From the NCBI GenBank assembly GCA_947174945.1, contig CAMWKZ010000023.1, positions 1-40,462 on the forward strand: DNA of 40,462 nt, read 5' to 3'. A program made the translations under genes and the position numbers. This document shows, one piece after another, positions 5,863 to 14,977 of the stretch (its first letter is position 1; every line of letters begins with the position of its first letter). The stretch comes from an uncultured Prevotellaceae bacterium. Its GTDB lineage: Bacteria; Bacteroidota; Bacteroidia; Bacteroidales; Bacteroidaceae. The notes below the pieces were generated by a model that was given only the letters and a program-made list of their open reading frames with translations, made no database searches and was not told the DNA's origin.

Positions 5863-8253
5863 TTATTCTTTTGCAATAATCTCCGACGGATTGACCTGCA
5901 TCACCCTGTGGATTTGCCAGCCCACTATCAGGAGGATAAGCAGCGTGACGACGACGATGCCGAGAATGATTGGTACGACAGGCGATAGCGTGGCTCCCGG
6001 AACAGCCTCTGTTACTATAGTTTCCATTAACAGATTGAACATGACACACACAGGGACGGCAATAAACAAGGCCACGACGATAAGCACCACATAAACCCTG
6101 CCGAACATACGGTAGATGTGCTTGCCCTTTGCCCCGTTCACCTTGCGTATCGCCACCTCCTTCTTGCGGGCACGGGTGTCGAGCGCAATGGTGCTGAAGA
6201 TGCTCATAATACATATTATCATGCTGACACAGCCTAAAATCCACCCTCCAGTTCGTGCAATCTCCACGATGGTTGATTGTGGTATTGTATCTTCACGGAA
6301 ATTGAATACTATTTTGTTGATACATTCTGGTTCAAGGCGTTCTATCGTTTCATCTACGCTTCGTGCCAGTGCTTTGCCTCTGCCGGCTTTAGGAACAAGG
6401 TATACTCTGCCATCGGCAGGTCTATTTGGTTCGTCAGGATTGATAACCACGAGTGCCTCGCAACGGTCTACGTATGGAACATTCTTGATGATTCCTGCGA
6501 TAGGAAAAGGTTGATATGACATTCCATTCCCCGAATGGACGTGAACGCTCAGTGTGTTGTTGCCGAGAATGCCATATTCCTCGAATCTTCTATACAACTC
6601 CTCACCTATAAGCAGGCACTGGTTGCGGTCAATGTCTTGGTTGAACCACTCCACATCCATCCCGAGGAAAGAAACTATCGTCGTATCCGTGGTATAAAAG
6701 GCAAAGAAATAAGCTTGTTTTTGCAACTTTTCTATATCAGGATTCTCTTTTATCTCTTTGATAGGAGTATAGAAACTGCAATGTACAATCATCCTGTCGA
6801 GGTCGGGCAAACGCTTTATCTCATCAACCAACCGCTCCGGCTGGGAAGCATACGGAGGCTTCAGAAGAAGACACGTCTTATAGAAATCGTCATTCTCTGG
6901 TATGTTCAATGACTTCAGTATCTTTTCCGCACCGTTCCCTAAGATGAAGGTGCCGCAGACAAATATGATGCTGATGACTATCTGGATGCCCAGCATCACG
7001 TTGCGGAACAGATGGTTCCGACTGCGGCGCATACTTGCCGCGAGGCCTTGTCCTGACTTACAGATACGCGCGAGTGTTATCCATATTATCAGGCAGCACA
7101 GGGCAAGCACCGCTCCTCCAATCACAAGACTGTAAAACCACAGGTTCACGATATCGAATTCTATATAGTATGTTACCTTAATTATTTCTGTTTCAAAGAA
7201 GTCCTGCAACATGAACGAGAGCAACACGGCAGTAATAACAGACAAGCAGATGGAGATGGCCGTTTCTGTGATGAGCAAACAGAAAAGTTGCATCCGATTG
7301 GCTCCATTGACGACGCGAAGTGATATCTCCCGACGGCGGAGCCAGAACAACTGTGTCTGTATGCGGAGAAAGCCAATGATGGCAGCCAGGAGTATGAGTG
7401 AGCAGATGATGTAGGCCAATCCCCTGATGGCCATGTTGATGTTGAGGTCATCATCATTCAACGTCTTTGAAAGCGTTGCCTCCAATCCTAATGGCTTGAC
7501 CCGTTCGTTGATTTCTCTCAACAGTTGCTGCTCTTTGCAACCTTCTTTCAGCACTGCATTTATCCAGAAAGCGTAAAAATAAGAATCGTTAAACATAGCC
7601 TGATTCTCAATGCTGTCGGTAACGCAAGAATAAAAAGAGTGATTGTCTAATGGCAAGTCATATATAGACAGATTCTGATATATATCTACGATGGTGACTG
7701 CCATAGCGTGGAAGTCGCTGGCGTATGTCTGGACAGCCCCTATGGGATTGGCATCGTGGAAGATGTGCTTTGCAAATGCTTCGCTTATTATAGCCTCTCC
7801 GGGTTTCAGTTTCTTTATCTTCTTGCCCGTAATGGCAGAGCGGAAACCTGCATAGTTGGCATATTCCGGGTCTATGATTTGTGCTGTTACATTTCCTCTG
7901 CGCACAGTGGAATCGGTTAAGTGAAATTCCACATAAAAGTTGTCAACGTTACTATTGGGCACAGCAATCCGTTCGGCACACCTCGGCCCGCCATCCCGCT
8001 TTACGGCACGGATGATGTCTATATCTATAGGTTTTTCGTTTCCTTCTTCTACCGACTTGAAACTTACATTATAGGCACGCTCACTGTAAGGCTGGTCATA
8101 AATGGCCGGAAACCGAAACCTTGTCATGATGGAATGGGCAAACGAGAGTGTGACAATGCCAATGGCAATGCTGACTACGCTGATGAATGTCTGAAGTTTG
8201 TACTTCATCAGGTTGCGCACGGCAACCTTGAGGTTGTGGATGATGATATTCAT
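5863..8253 (-). CDS. ABC transporter permease, FtsX/MacB-like (second of two)
   Basis: About 796 residues with the two-domain layout of Bacteroidota MacB-like permeases. There is an N-terminal membrane segment (TFISVVSIAIGIVTLSFA), a periplasmic MacB-type domain, a first FtsX block with LFWLRRREISLRVVNGA, a central pair of membrane segments, a second periplasmic domain, and a C-terminal FtsX block with LDTRARKKEVAIRKVNGAKG. I use the ATG at 8253 (MNIIIHNLKVAVRN), which aligns with the start of the paralogue upstream; an in-frame ATG at 8277 would overlap the previous gene. It probably pairs with the other permease as a heterodimer and moves lipids, peptides or drugs using HlyD and TolC partners. 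The last ~290 coding bp are identical to the paralogue. Confidence 0.9.
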   Translation of the reverse strand: MNIIIHNLKVAVRNLMKYKLQTFISVVSIAIGIVTLSFAHSIMTRFRFPAIYDQPYSERAYNVSFKSVEEGNEKPIDIDIIRAVKRDGGPRCAERIAVPNSNVDNFYVEFHLTDSTVRRGNVTAQIIDPEYANYAGFRSAITGKKIKKLKPGEAIISEAFAKHIFHDANPIGAVQTYASDFHAMAVTIVDIYQNLSIYDLPLDNHSFYSCVTDSIENQAMFNDSYFYAFWINAVLKEGCKEQQLLREINERVKPLGLEATLSKTLNDDDLNINMAIRGLAYIICSLILLAAIIGFLRIQTQLFWLRRREISLRVVNGANRMQLFCLLITETAISICLSVITAVLLSFMLQDFFETEIIKVTYYIEFDIVNLWFYSLVIGGAVLALCCLIIWITLARICKSGQGLAASMRRSRNHLFRNVMLGIQIVISIIFVCGTFILGNGAEKILKSLNIPENDDFYKTCLLLKPPYASQPERLVDEIKRLPDLDRMIVHCSFYTPIKEIKENPDIEKLQKQAYFFAFYTTDTTIVSFLGMDVEWFNQDIDRNQCLLIGEELYRRFEEYGILGNNTLSVHVHSGNGMSYQPFPIAGIIKNVPYVDRCEALVVINPDEPNRPADGRVYLVPKAGRGKALARSVDETIERLEPECINKIVFNFREDTIPQSTIVEIARTGGWILGCVSMIICIMSIFSTIALDTRARKKEVAIRKVNGAKGKHIYRMFGRVYVVLIVVALFIAVPVCVMFNLLMETIVTEAVPGATLSPVVPIILGIVVVTLLILLIVGWQIHRVMQVNPSEIIAKE
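5924..6213 (-). repeat. 290-bp identical tract shared by the two permease genes
   Basis: By eye, 5924-6213 and 8325-8614 are identical base for base, while sequence on both sides diverges and the two proteins differ widely elsewhere. It encodes the C-terminal FtsX domain. This pattern fits gene conversion between tandem paralogues. Confidence 0.75.
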
Positions 8254-8263
8254 AGTTATATAT

Positions 8264-10636
8264 TTATTCTTTTGCAATAATCTCCGACGGATTGACCTGC
8301 ATCACCTTGTGAATTTGCCAGCCTACTATCAGGAGGATAAGCAGCGTGACGACGACGATGCCGAGAATGATTGGTACGACAGGCGATAGCGTGGCTCCCG
8401 GAACAGCCTCTGTTACTATAGTTTCCATTAACAGATTGAACATGACACACACAGGGACGGCAATAAACAAGGCCACGACGATAAGCACCACATAAACCCT
8501 GCCGAACATACGGTAGATGTGCTTGCCCTTTGCCCCGTTCACCTTGCGTATCGCCACCTCCTTCTTGCGGGCACGGGTGTCGAGCGCAATGGTGCTGAAG
8601 ATGCTCATAATACAGATGAGCAGGCTGACACAGCCTAAAATCCAGCCTCCAGTTCGCGCAGTCTCCACCAACTTCAACTCTCCAATAGCCGTTTCAACGA
8701 AACGGGCTACTAACTTGTTGATGATTGTCGGCTCAAGCCGCTCTATCGTTTCGTCCACGCTTCGCGCGAGCGCCTTGCCTCTGCTGGCTTTAGGAACAAG
8801 TATGTAATTGCTATAAACCCATTGAGCCCATTGCTTGTCGGAATTAACGATTATCAATGACCCGCGCTTATAATTATCGTATGGAATGTTCTTGACGATT
8901 CCGGCAATGGGCATCACATAACTCTCGGAACTCCTGGCGAAAGTCAGTGTATTCTTGTCGAGAAGGCCAAATTCCCGCAACTGTTTATAAAATTTCTCAG
9001 AGAGGAGCAGACACCTGGTGCGGTCAATATCCCGATTGAACCATTTCACGTCCGCGCCGAGGAAAGAAAGTGCCGCGGTGTCCGTGGTGCAGTAACACCT
9101 GAAATAACCTCCACCCAACTTTTCCATAACCTCTGGGTTCGCTGCAACCTCCTCAATACTCTCAAACCAAGTGCTCCACTCCACCATCCTGTCAAAGTCG
9201 GGCAGACGTTTTATCTCGTCAATCAGCCGCCCTGGTTGGTCTGCATAGTCCGGGCATAGCGACAGACACTCCTTGTGAAGGTCGTGATTTTCAGGCAGGT
9301 TATACGACTTCACCATCTGAGCCACGCCATCCGTTATGAGGAAGGTGCCGCAGACAAACACAATGCTGATGGTTATCTGAATGCCTAGCATCACATTGCG
9401 GAACAGGTGGCTCCGGCTGCGGCGCATATTTGCCGCAAGACCTTGTCTTGCCTTGCAGACACGCAAGAGTGTCACCCACGTGAGCAGACAGCACAAGAGC
9501 AGCAACCCTCCTCCAGTCACAAGACTATAGAGCCACAAGTTCTGAATGATAAGCCCAGCATCATCCATTATCTCGTTCAGGTCTGTACTGATGAAGTCTT
9601 GCAACAGCATACCGAGCATCACGGCTACGCCCACGGACAGGGCAATGACAATGACCACCTCTGTGACGAGCAGGCTGAAAAGCTGCATACGGCTTGCTCC
9701 GTTGACCACACGAAGCGACACCTCACGACGGCGGAGCCAGAATAATTGTGTCTGTATGCGCAGGAAACCGATGATGGCAGCCAAGAGTATCAGCGCCCCG
9801 ATGATATGAACAAGTGCATTGGCGGTAGTTACCATATTGATTTCATCATTGGACACAGCACTTGCCAATAGTGGCTTCAATCCCAATGGCTTCACACGGC
9901 CACTTATTTCCTTCAGAAGTTGCTGCTTAGTACACCCTTCTTTCAGCACTACATTTATCCAAGCTGCATAACATCCATCCCCATAGTTCTCTACACCGTC
10001 CGCAACGCAATAGCAAAATTCCCTATTGTCGTATACGTGGCCCATCAGAGAAAGAGATTTATATACATCCACGATGGTGACCGGCATGGGCTGACTTTCT
10101 CCGTCAGTATATATCTGTACGGCACCTATGGGATTTTTGTCATTGAAGAAGATTTTTGCAAGTGTCTCGCTGATGATGGCCTCTCCGGGTTTCAGCACCC
10201 TTATCTTCTTGCCCGTGATGGCTGAGCGGAAGCCTGCATAGTTGGCATATCCCGGCTCGATGTATTTGGCATCTATATTCCCTTTGCGCACCGTAGAGTC
10301 GGCCAAATGAAACTCTACATGAAAAGCCGTCCGAAGGCCATTGGGTACAACCATCTGCTCGGCACACCTTAGTCCGCCGTTCTGCCTTAGGGCACGAACC
10401 ACGTCGTTATTGATTCTGAAGACGTCGCTACTCGGCTTTTCTTCGACGAAACTTACTTGATAGGCACGGTCGTAGTAAGGCTCGTTGCAAATGTCCGGCA
10501 ACTGGAACTTTGTCATGACGGAATGGGCAAACGAGAGCGTGACGATGCCAATGGCTATGCAGAGCACGCTGATGAATGTCTGAAGTTTGTACTTCATCAG
10601 GTTGCGCACGGCAACCTTGAGGTTGTGGATAAGCAT
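8264..10636 (-). CDS. ABC transporter permease, FtsX/MacB-like (first of two)
   Basis: About 790 residues with the same layout as the neighbour at 5863-8253: MLIHNLKVAVRNLMKYKLQ, a first membrane segment (SVLCIAIGIVTLSFAHS), a periplasmic domain, an FtsX block (FWLRRREVSLRVVNGA), two central membrane segments, a second periplasmic domain and the C-terminal FtsX block ending in NPSEIIAKE. An ATG two codons further upstream (10642) is equally possible. It follows the HlyD gene by about 30 bp and precedes the second permease by 10 bp, so it is in one operon with both. The two permeases probably form a heterodimeric channel energised by the ATPase at 5149-5823. Substrate unknown. Confidence 0.9.
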   Translation of the reverse strand: MLIHNLKVAVRNLMKYKLQTFISVLCIAIGIVTLSFAHSVMTKFQLPDICNEPYYDRAYQVSFVEEKPSSDVFRINNDVVRALRQNGGLRCAEQMVVPNGLRTAFHVEFHLADSTVRKGNIDAKYIEPGYANYAGFRSAITGKKIRVLKPGEAIISETLAKIFFNDKNPIGAVQIYTDGESQPMPVTIVDVYKSLSLMGHVYDNREFCYCVADGVENYGDGCYAAWINVVLKEGCTKQQLLKEISGRVKPLGLKPLLASAVSNDEINMVTTANALVHIIGALILLAAIIGFLRIQTQLFWLRRREVSLRVVNGASRMQLFSLLVTEVVIVIALSVGVAVMLGMLLQDFISTDLNEIMDDAGLIIQNLWLYSLVTGGGLLLLCCLLTWVTLLRVCKARQGLAANMRRSRSHLFRNVMLGIQITISIVFVCGTFLITDGVAQMVKSYNLPENHDLHKECLSLCPDYADQPGRLIDEIKRLPDFDRMVEWSTWFESIEEVAANPEVMEKLGGGYFRCYCTTDTAALSFLGADVKWFNRDIDRTRCLLLSEKFYKQLREFGLLDKNTLTFARSSESYVMPIAGIVKNIPYDNYKRGSLIIVNSDKQWAQWVYSNYILVPKASRGKALARSVDETIERLEPTIINKLVARFVETAIGELKLVETARTGGWILGCVSLLICIMSIFSTIALDTRARKKEVAIRKVNGAKGKHIYRMFGRVYVVLIVVALFIAVPVCVMFNLLMETIVTEAVPGATLSPVVPIILGIVVVTLLILLIVGWQIHKVMQVNPSEIIAKE

Positions 10637-10669
10637 ATTCATATTCTTATAAATGGGTTTTTCATGTTT

Positions 10670-11920
10670 TTATTTTACCACCAGCTCTTCAACATCGCCA
10701 AACTTGTCGTAGCCAGTCACCAGCACCTTGTCGCCCGGCTTCAGACCTGAGACTATCTCGTATTGCTGCGGGTTCTGGCGGCCAATCTCTATCTCCACCT
10801 TGCGGGCCGTCTTGCCATCGGGCGACAGGCGGTAGAGCCAGTGGCCGGAAGTGACTTGGCTGAAGTTGCCATGAGGTATGGTGAGCGTTGTCTCGGGCTG
10901 GCCCAGCTCTATCTGCACGCGGTAGCTCTTGCCCAGTCGGATGTTGGAGGGCTTGTCGGCGGTGAAGACGAGGTCGCACGTGAAGCTGCGGTCTTTGACC
11001 TCGGGCACGACCTTGCTGATTCGCAGCGGGTATTTCTTGTCCTGATACTGGATATTGGCTGGCAGCCCCATTGTGATGCGGTCGATGTAGTATTCCGAGA
11101 GCGAGGTGCGCACCTTATATTCCGTCAGCACCTTTATCTCGCCAATGCTCGAACCGGCTGCCACCTGCTGCCCTAAGGTGACATTCAGGAAACTCAGCTG
11201 GCCAGCCACGGCGGCACGGACAACGAGGTTGTGGGTCCGGCCAGCCGAGCGACTGAGCTTGCGCGACGATGCCTCACGGTTGGCACGAACCATCTCGCGC
11301 TTGAGGTGTATGGCCACCGAGTCGTGTCGGAGGCTCTGCATCTGCAGTTGCGTCTTCTTGTGCTGATAGTCGTAGTCTTCTTCCACGACATCCAGTTCTG
11401 CCTTGCTCTTGATGCCCATGCGATATTCCTCGCGGCTCTGCTTCAGCGACTTGTCGAGCGACGACATCTGGTGTGCTGCATCCAGAGCCTGCTGGCGCAG
11501 GGTGATGCTCTTCTGCTCCATTTCTATCTTTTGTTCACGATAGTTTCGTTGCTGGTTTTCCATTTCCGCTTGTTCGTCATCTATGGTGCGAAGCAGTTCG
11601 GGATTGGAGAGAACGAGAATCGTGTCGCCCGCCTGAAGCATGGCACCCTCCTCGGCCACGAGCCGCTCTACAAACCCACTCTCCTGTGCGTTGAGCTGAA
11701 CGGTCTGGATGGGTTGCACAAGGCCTTCCACATCCACATACTCCATAAACGGCATTTCCTTTGCTTCTGCTATCTCGTAGTCCTCGGTGTCAATCTTCAA
11801 CTGGCGGGGACCGAAAGCAAGCAGGCAGACATAGATGACCAAGACAAGGAAGGCGATGCCCGTCATGATGTGGTAGCGGTATCTGATGTACCAAGATTTC
11901 TTTTTTAGCTGAATGTCCAT
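10670..11920 (-). CDS. HlyD/MacA-family periplasmic adaptor
   Basis: A 416-residue membrane fusion protein. A cytoplasmic N-terminus is followed by one membrane anchor (MTGIAFLVLVIYVCLLAFG, about 19-37), then a first half of the lipoyl domain (VDVEGLVQPIQTVQLNAQESG), a charged Gln/Glu-rich coiled-coil hairpin (about 110-205), the second lipoyl half (LVVRAAVAGQLSFL) and beta-barrel/membrane-proximal domains ending in VLVTGYDKFGDVEELVVK. Adaptors of this type bridge an inner-membrane ABC transporter to TolC. Its start is one base after the tolC stop, indicating tight co-transcription, and the permeases follow. Confidence 0.92.
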   Translation of the reverse strand: MDIQLKKKSWYIRYRYHIMTGIAFLVLVIYVCLLAFGPRQLKIDTEDYEIAEAKEMPFMEYVDVEGLVQPIQTVQLNAQESGFVERLVAEEGAMLQAGDTILVLSNPELLRTIDDEQAEMENQQRNYREQKIEMEQKSITLRQQALDAAHQMSSLDKSLKQSREEYRMGIKSKAELDVVEEDYDYQHKKTQLQMQSLRHDSVAIHLKREMVRANREASSRKLSRSAGRTHNLVVRAAVAGQLSFLNVTLGQQVAAGSSIGEIKVLTEYKVRTSLSEYYIDRITMGLPANIQYQDKKYPLRISKVVPEVKDRSFTCDLVFTADKPSNIRLGKSYRVQIELGQPETTLTIPHGNFSQVTSGHWLYRLSPDGKTARKVEIEIGRQNPQQYEIVSGLKPGDKVLVTGYDKFGDVEELVVK

Positions 11921-11921
11921 A

Positions 11922-13388
11922 TTAGTTGACTGGTAGTTCTTCGGTTAGTGCTATGTTTCTTTCAAAGTCGTAGGCGGTCATGCTGCGCAGGGTGTAGTAG
12001 AGGCTCCAGTATGTGCGCAGGGTGTTGATGAAGTTACGCTTGGCAGCGTTCTTCTCGTTGACTGCCGCATTGAGGTCGAGAATGCTGCTGCGCCCCATGA
12101 CGTACAGGCGCTTGGCCACCGAGTGCCGTTGTGCTGCCCTGCGGTCGGTCAGCGAGGCAATGTGCACCTTGCGTGCCTGCATATTGAACTGGAGCACCAG
12201 TTTCTGCACGTTCTGACTGAAATCGTTCATACCCTGCTCTGCCTGTGTGTGGGTAAGTGCCAGCTGCGATTTGGCCACCTTCACTTGGCCGCGTCCGCGC
12301 CCCCAGTCCAGTATGGGGAGTGACAGGGAGATGCTGGCGTACTCTTGGTGCATCAGGTTGCTGTACGAACTGCTGATGTCGCGCCCCGTCTGTGAGAGGC
12401 CGAACTGTACATACAGGTCGGCTTTCAGCCCTGCATTGGCTTTGGCATACGACAGGTTGCTTTCGCTCTCCTTGATGATGCGTCGGTAATATTCGGGGTC
12501 AGGGCTATGCTGCATGGCCAGCTCTATGGCTGGTGCGAGCGGCACCTCAAACTGCGGTACGCTGTCGGGTATGTTGAGCCTGAGCTCCACCTCCTGCTCT
12601 AAACCAAGGAAGGAACGGACGCTTTGCAACACTTCCTTCAGATTGACCTCAGCATCCATCACGTTGGTTTCCTCATTAAGGCGATTGATTTCCAGTTGCA
12701 GCATCTCGTTTTCTGTAATGGTGCCTATCTTGTAACGACCCAGTGCCATGCTGTAGAGGGTGTCGGCAGAGGCGAAGTTCTGGCGAGCCATGTCAAGCTC
12801 GGTCTGTGCAGAGGTGAGCGAAAAGAAATGGTTGCAGGTGGTGGCTGAGATGATTTCGAGCGCCTCGGCATATTGCTTCTTGGCCTCGCGGTAGCGAATA
12901 GGCTCGATGCGCTTGTCCCACTTCAGGGAGTTGTAGCCAAACAGGCTTTGCTCATAGCCCATGACGAGTGGCTGACTGCTATAGGCGGTGGTCTTGTTCT
13001 GAAACTCGTCAAGGCGGTTGAGCGAACTCTTCAGGAAGAAGCTGCCACCAGTCCAGCTGATGTTCTGATTCACCTTGAGGGTGAGGTCGGCCCCAAACTG
13101 GTCTTGCTGGATGAACATGGCCGTACCGTCTGACTGGGTTATCTTGTTCATCTCCTTATTTATATAGGGGGAGGAGGACAGCGTGACCGAAGGCAGATAG
13201 TTGGCACGGTAGTAGCGGTAGTGCCAGTAGGCCGAGAGAAAGGTGTTGCGGGCACGCTGGGCCGATGGCGACTGCTGCTGGGCAAGGCGTATGGCGTCCT
13301 GCAGGTTCAGCACCAAGGTATCGGCCTCGGCGGCAACCATGCTTTGGCTGAACATCCACATCAGTAATATGCCTGTTATCTTCTTCAT
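11922..13388 (-). CDS. TolC-family outer membrane efflux protein
   Basis: 488 residues. A signal peptide (MKKITGILLMWMFSQSMVAAEA) is followed by two outer membrane efflux repeats with long helices. The typical features are LNLQDAIRLAQQQSPSAQRARN near the N-terminus, TENEMLQLEINRLNEE in the middle and RSSILDLNAAVNEKNAAKRNF near the C-terminus, as expected for the TolC tunnel. It is the first gene of the five-gene efflux operon, with a -7 box at 13408-13415 and two palindromes further upstream, shared with the divergent regulator. It exports the substrate of the downstream ABC transporter across the outer membrane. Confidence 0.93.
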   Translation of the reverse strand: MKKITGILLMWMFSQSMVAAEADTLVLNLQDAIRLAQQQSPSAQRARNTFLSAYWHYRYYRANYLPSVTLSSSPYINKEMNKITQSDGTAMFIQQDQFGADLTLKVNQNISWTGGSFFLKSSLNRLDEFQNKTTAYSSQPLVMGYEQSLFGYNSLKWDKRIEPIRYREAKKQYAEALEIISATTCNHFFSLTSAQTELDMARQNFASADTLYSMALGRYKIGTITENEMLQLEINRLNEETNVMDAEVNLKEVLQSVRSFLGLEQEVELRLNIPDSVPQFEVPLAPAIELAMQHSPDPEYYRRIIKESESNLSYAKANAGLKADLYVQFGLSQTGRDISSSYSNLMHQEYASISLSLPILDWGRGRGQVKVAKSQLALTHTQAEQGMNDFSQNVQKLVLQFNMQARKVHIASLTDRRAAQRHSVAKRLYVMGRSSILDLNAAVNEKNAAKRNFINTLRTYWSLYYTLRSMTAYDFERNIALTEELPVN

Positions 13389-13407
13389 TATCTCAATTCT
13401 TGTGATG

Positions 13408-13415
13408 CAAAGGTA
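13408..13415 (-). promoter_or_regulatory. -7 box of the efflux operon
   Basis: TACCTTTG on the minus strand, 20 bp upstream of the tolC ATG (13388). The two palindromes at 13465-13504 sit roughly 60-100 bp upstream of the expected start of transcription, an activator position. Confidence 0.65.
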
Positions 13416-13464
13416 AGTGCATACGGTGGAATGGCAATGGATTTCCTATCGTCCGAATGCAGAT

Positions 13465-13481
13465 TGTATGATTATCATACA
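13465..13481. promoter_or_regulatory. Palindromic operator 1, TGTATGA-N3-TCATACA
   Basis: TGTATGATTATCATACA is a perfect inverted repeat (8-bp arms around one T). With operator 2 its centre-to-centre distance is 23 bp. It lies between the efflux operon and the response-regulator gene and is a plausible dimer site for the Fis-type HTH of that regulator. Confidence 0.7.
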
Positions 13482-13487
13482 CTTTAC

Positions 13488-13504
13488 TGTATGAAAATCA
13501 TACA
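13488..13504. promoter_or_regulatory. Palindromic operator 2, TGTATGA-N3-TCATACA
   Basis: TGTATGAAAATCATACA has the same 7-bp arms as operator 1 with AAA in the centre. The paired arrangement about two helical turns apart suggests cooperative binding of two dimers. Confidence 0.7.
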
Positions 13505-13565
13505 CTTTTCGGAAGCAGGCTTTTGATTTCGGTCTATTCCGTCGTGATTTGAACAGGAAAATGAC

Positions 13566-13573
13566 TATCTTTG
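13566..13573 (+). promoter_or_regulatory. -7 box of the response regulator gene, nearly leaderless
   Basis: TATCTTTG ends only four bases before the ATG at 13578, so transcription would begin at or within a few bases of the start codon. The mRNA is therefore probably leaderless. Confidence 0.55.
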
Positions 13574-13577
13574 CACC

Positions 13578-14102
13578 ATGAAACCCAACTATGGCACCAT
13601 ACTTGTGGTGGACGACAATCCCGCCATACTTACAGCCGTGAAGATTTGTCTTGGCGATGTGTTTGAACGTATCATTACCCTCGCTGCGCCCGACACCATC
13701 CTTGCCACCATCCAGCAAGAGCACGTGGATGTGATTCTGCTCGACATGAACTTCTCGCTCGGTGTGAACTCCGGGCAGGAAGGCATGATTTGGCTTTCGG
13801 CCATTCATCGCAAGCACCCCGATATTCCAGTGGTGCTGGTGACGGCATACGCTGACGTGAAGCTGGCCGTCAGAGGACTGAAGAACGGTGCGGTGGATTT
13901 TGTCACCAAGCCTTGGAATAATGAGGAACTGATACGGGTGCTGAAGGATGCCATTGACAATTCAAAGGAGCTGGTGCCACTGGACGAGGTGGAGAAGGAA
14001 CACGTGAAGAAGGTGGTGGACCGATGTCATGGCAATATGAGCAAGGCTGCCGAACTGTTGGGCATCACCCGTCAGACGTTATATAAGAAGTATCAGCCAT
14101 GA
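13578..14102 (+). CDS. Response regulator, receiver + Fis-type HTH, no AAA+ domain
   Basis: 174 residues. The receiver domain (about 5-125) has the acidic pair D12/D13, phospho-acceptor D56 (VILLDMNF), a conserved Thr in VLVTAYAD and Lys in FVTKPW. A short linker leads to an HTH_8 (Fis-like) domain at about 137-172 (MSKAAELLGITRQTLYKKY). NtrC-family regulators have about 270 residues of sigma54-activating ATPase between these two domains; it is absent here, as in ActR/PrrA-type regulators, so it would work with the ordinary sigma factor. It overlaps the kinase gene by 4 bp (ATGA). It is divergent from the efflux operon, which it likely controls through the two palindromes. Confidence 0.92.
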   Translation: MKPNYGTILVVDDNPAILTAVKICLGDVFERIITLAAPDTILATIQQEHVDVILLDMNFSLGVNSGQEGMIWLSAIHRKHPDIPVVLVTAYADVKLAVRGLKNGAVDFVTKPWNNEELIRVLKDAIDNSKELVPLDEVEKEHVKKVVDRCHGNMSKAAELLGITRQTLYKKYQP

Positions 14103-14977
14103 TGATTGCCGCCATTGTCTTCTGCCTTGTTGTCGTCATCGTTGTGACGATTTACAGGCACCAATGCTTGTTGCAAGACCGGGCACAGCTGATGCGTGAC
14201 GCTATGCGTCATCATGACTTCTCCTTTCATCTGCCCACCAAAGGACTGTTGTTTGGTGAACGAGCCTTGCAGGAGGCACTCAACGATATGGGGCAGGACA
14301 TTCAGAAACTTGTGGCTCACAACGAGGTGGAGTCATGGCAGCGGCTCACCCGAGTGCTGACCCACGAAATCATGAATGCCACAACGCCTATCCTGAGCAT
14401 CAGTCAGGCATTTCTTGCCAATCCGCACATCAAGGGCACCCCCTACGAGGAAGGAATAAAAGCCATCCACGACACCTGCATGGGGCTTGGCACGTTTGCG
14501 GACAGTTACCGAAAACTGACGCAGTTGCAAGAACCTGTATTGAAACATATCAACGTAAACACGCTTTGCACAGGAGTCTCAACCCTCTACCCCAACCTTC
14601 ATTGGGAACTTGAGATACCAGCCGACCTGTCAATCCATGCCGACGAGAACCTGCTTCGTCAGGTCTTCATCAACATGGTAAAGAATGCCATTGAGGCAAA
14701 CGCCAAAACCATAGGAATCAGGCATATTGCCCCCACAAAGGCAATGAAACAAGGAGAAACGGCATTTGGCAAACTGCAAATCAGCAACGACGGTCACATC
14801 ATCCCCGATGATGTAGCCCGTGAGATTTTCATCCCTTTCTTCACCACCAAACAGTTCGGCTCTGGAATCGGCTTATCCCTCTCCCGCCAGATTCTCATGA
14901 TGCAGAAGCTCGCCCTCTCCCTAAGAGAGCACCCCATCAGCGGCTACAACGTCACGTTTGAGATTGAGAGTTTTTGA
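14099..14977 (+). CDS. Sensor histidine kinase (short)
   Basis: 292 residues with one N-terminal membrane segment (about 3-18), no periplasmic sensing domain and no clear PAS domain. The phospho-acceptor helix has LTHEIMNATTPI with H89. The ATPase domain carries the N box (FINMVKNAIEAN) and a glycine-rich GSGIGLSLSRQI, with an FTTK sequence just before it. Coupled translation with the response regulator makes them a cognate pair. With little or nothing outside the membrane, it may sense an intramembrane signal or a partner such as the efflux permeases. The 3' end overlaps the converging Fic gene by 26 bp. Confidence 0.9.
   Translation: MMIAAIVFCLVVVIVVTIYRHQCLLQDRAQLMRDAMRHHDFSFHLPTKGLLFGERALQEALNDMGQDIQKLVAHNEVESWQRLTRVLTHEIMNATTPILSISQAFLANPHIKGTPYEEGIKAIHDTCMGLGTFADSYRKLTQLQEPVLKHINVNTLCTGVSTLYPNLHWELEIPADLSIHADENLLRQVFINMVKNAIEANAKTIGIRHIAPTKAMKQGETAFGKLQISNDGHIIPDDVAREIFIPFFTTKQFGSGIGLSLSRQILMMQKLALSLREHPISGYNVTFEIESF

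Noticed and set aside
8256..8277. Start of the second permease at ATG 8277
   Set aside because: It would overlap the previous gene and add eight residues not aligned with the paralogue; the ATG at 8253 aligns exactly.
13446..13817. Minus-strand frame of 123 codons across the operator region and the regulator gene
   Set aside because: It is antisense to the receiver domain and runs over the palindromes and promoter.
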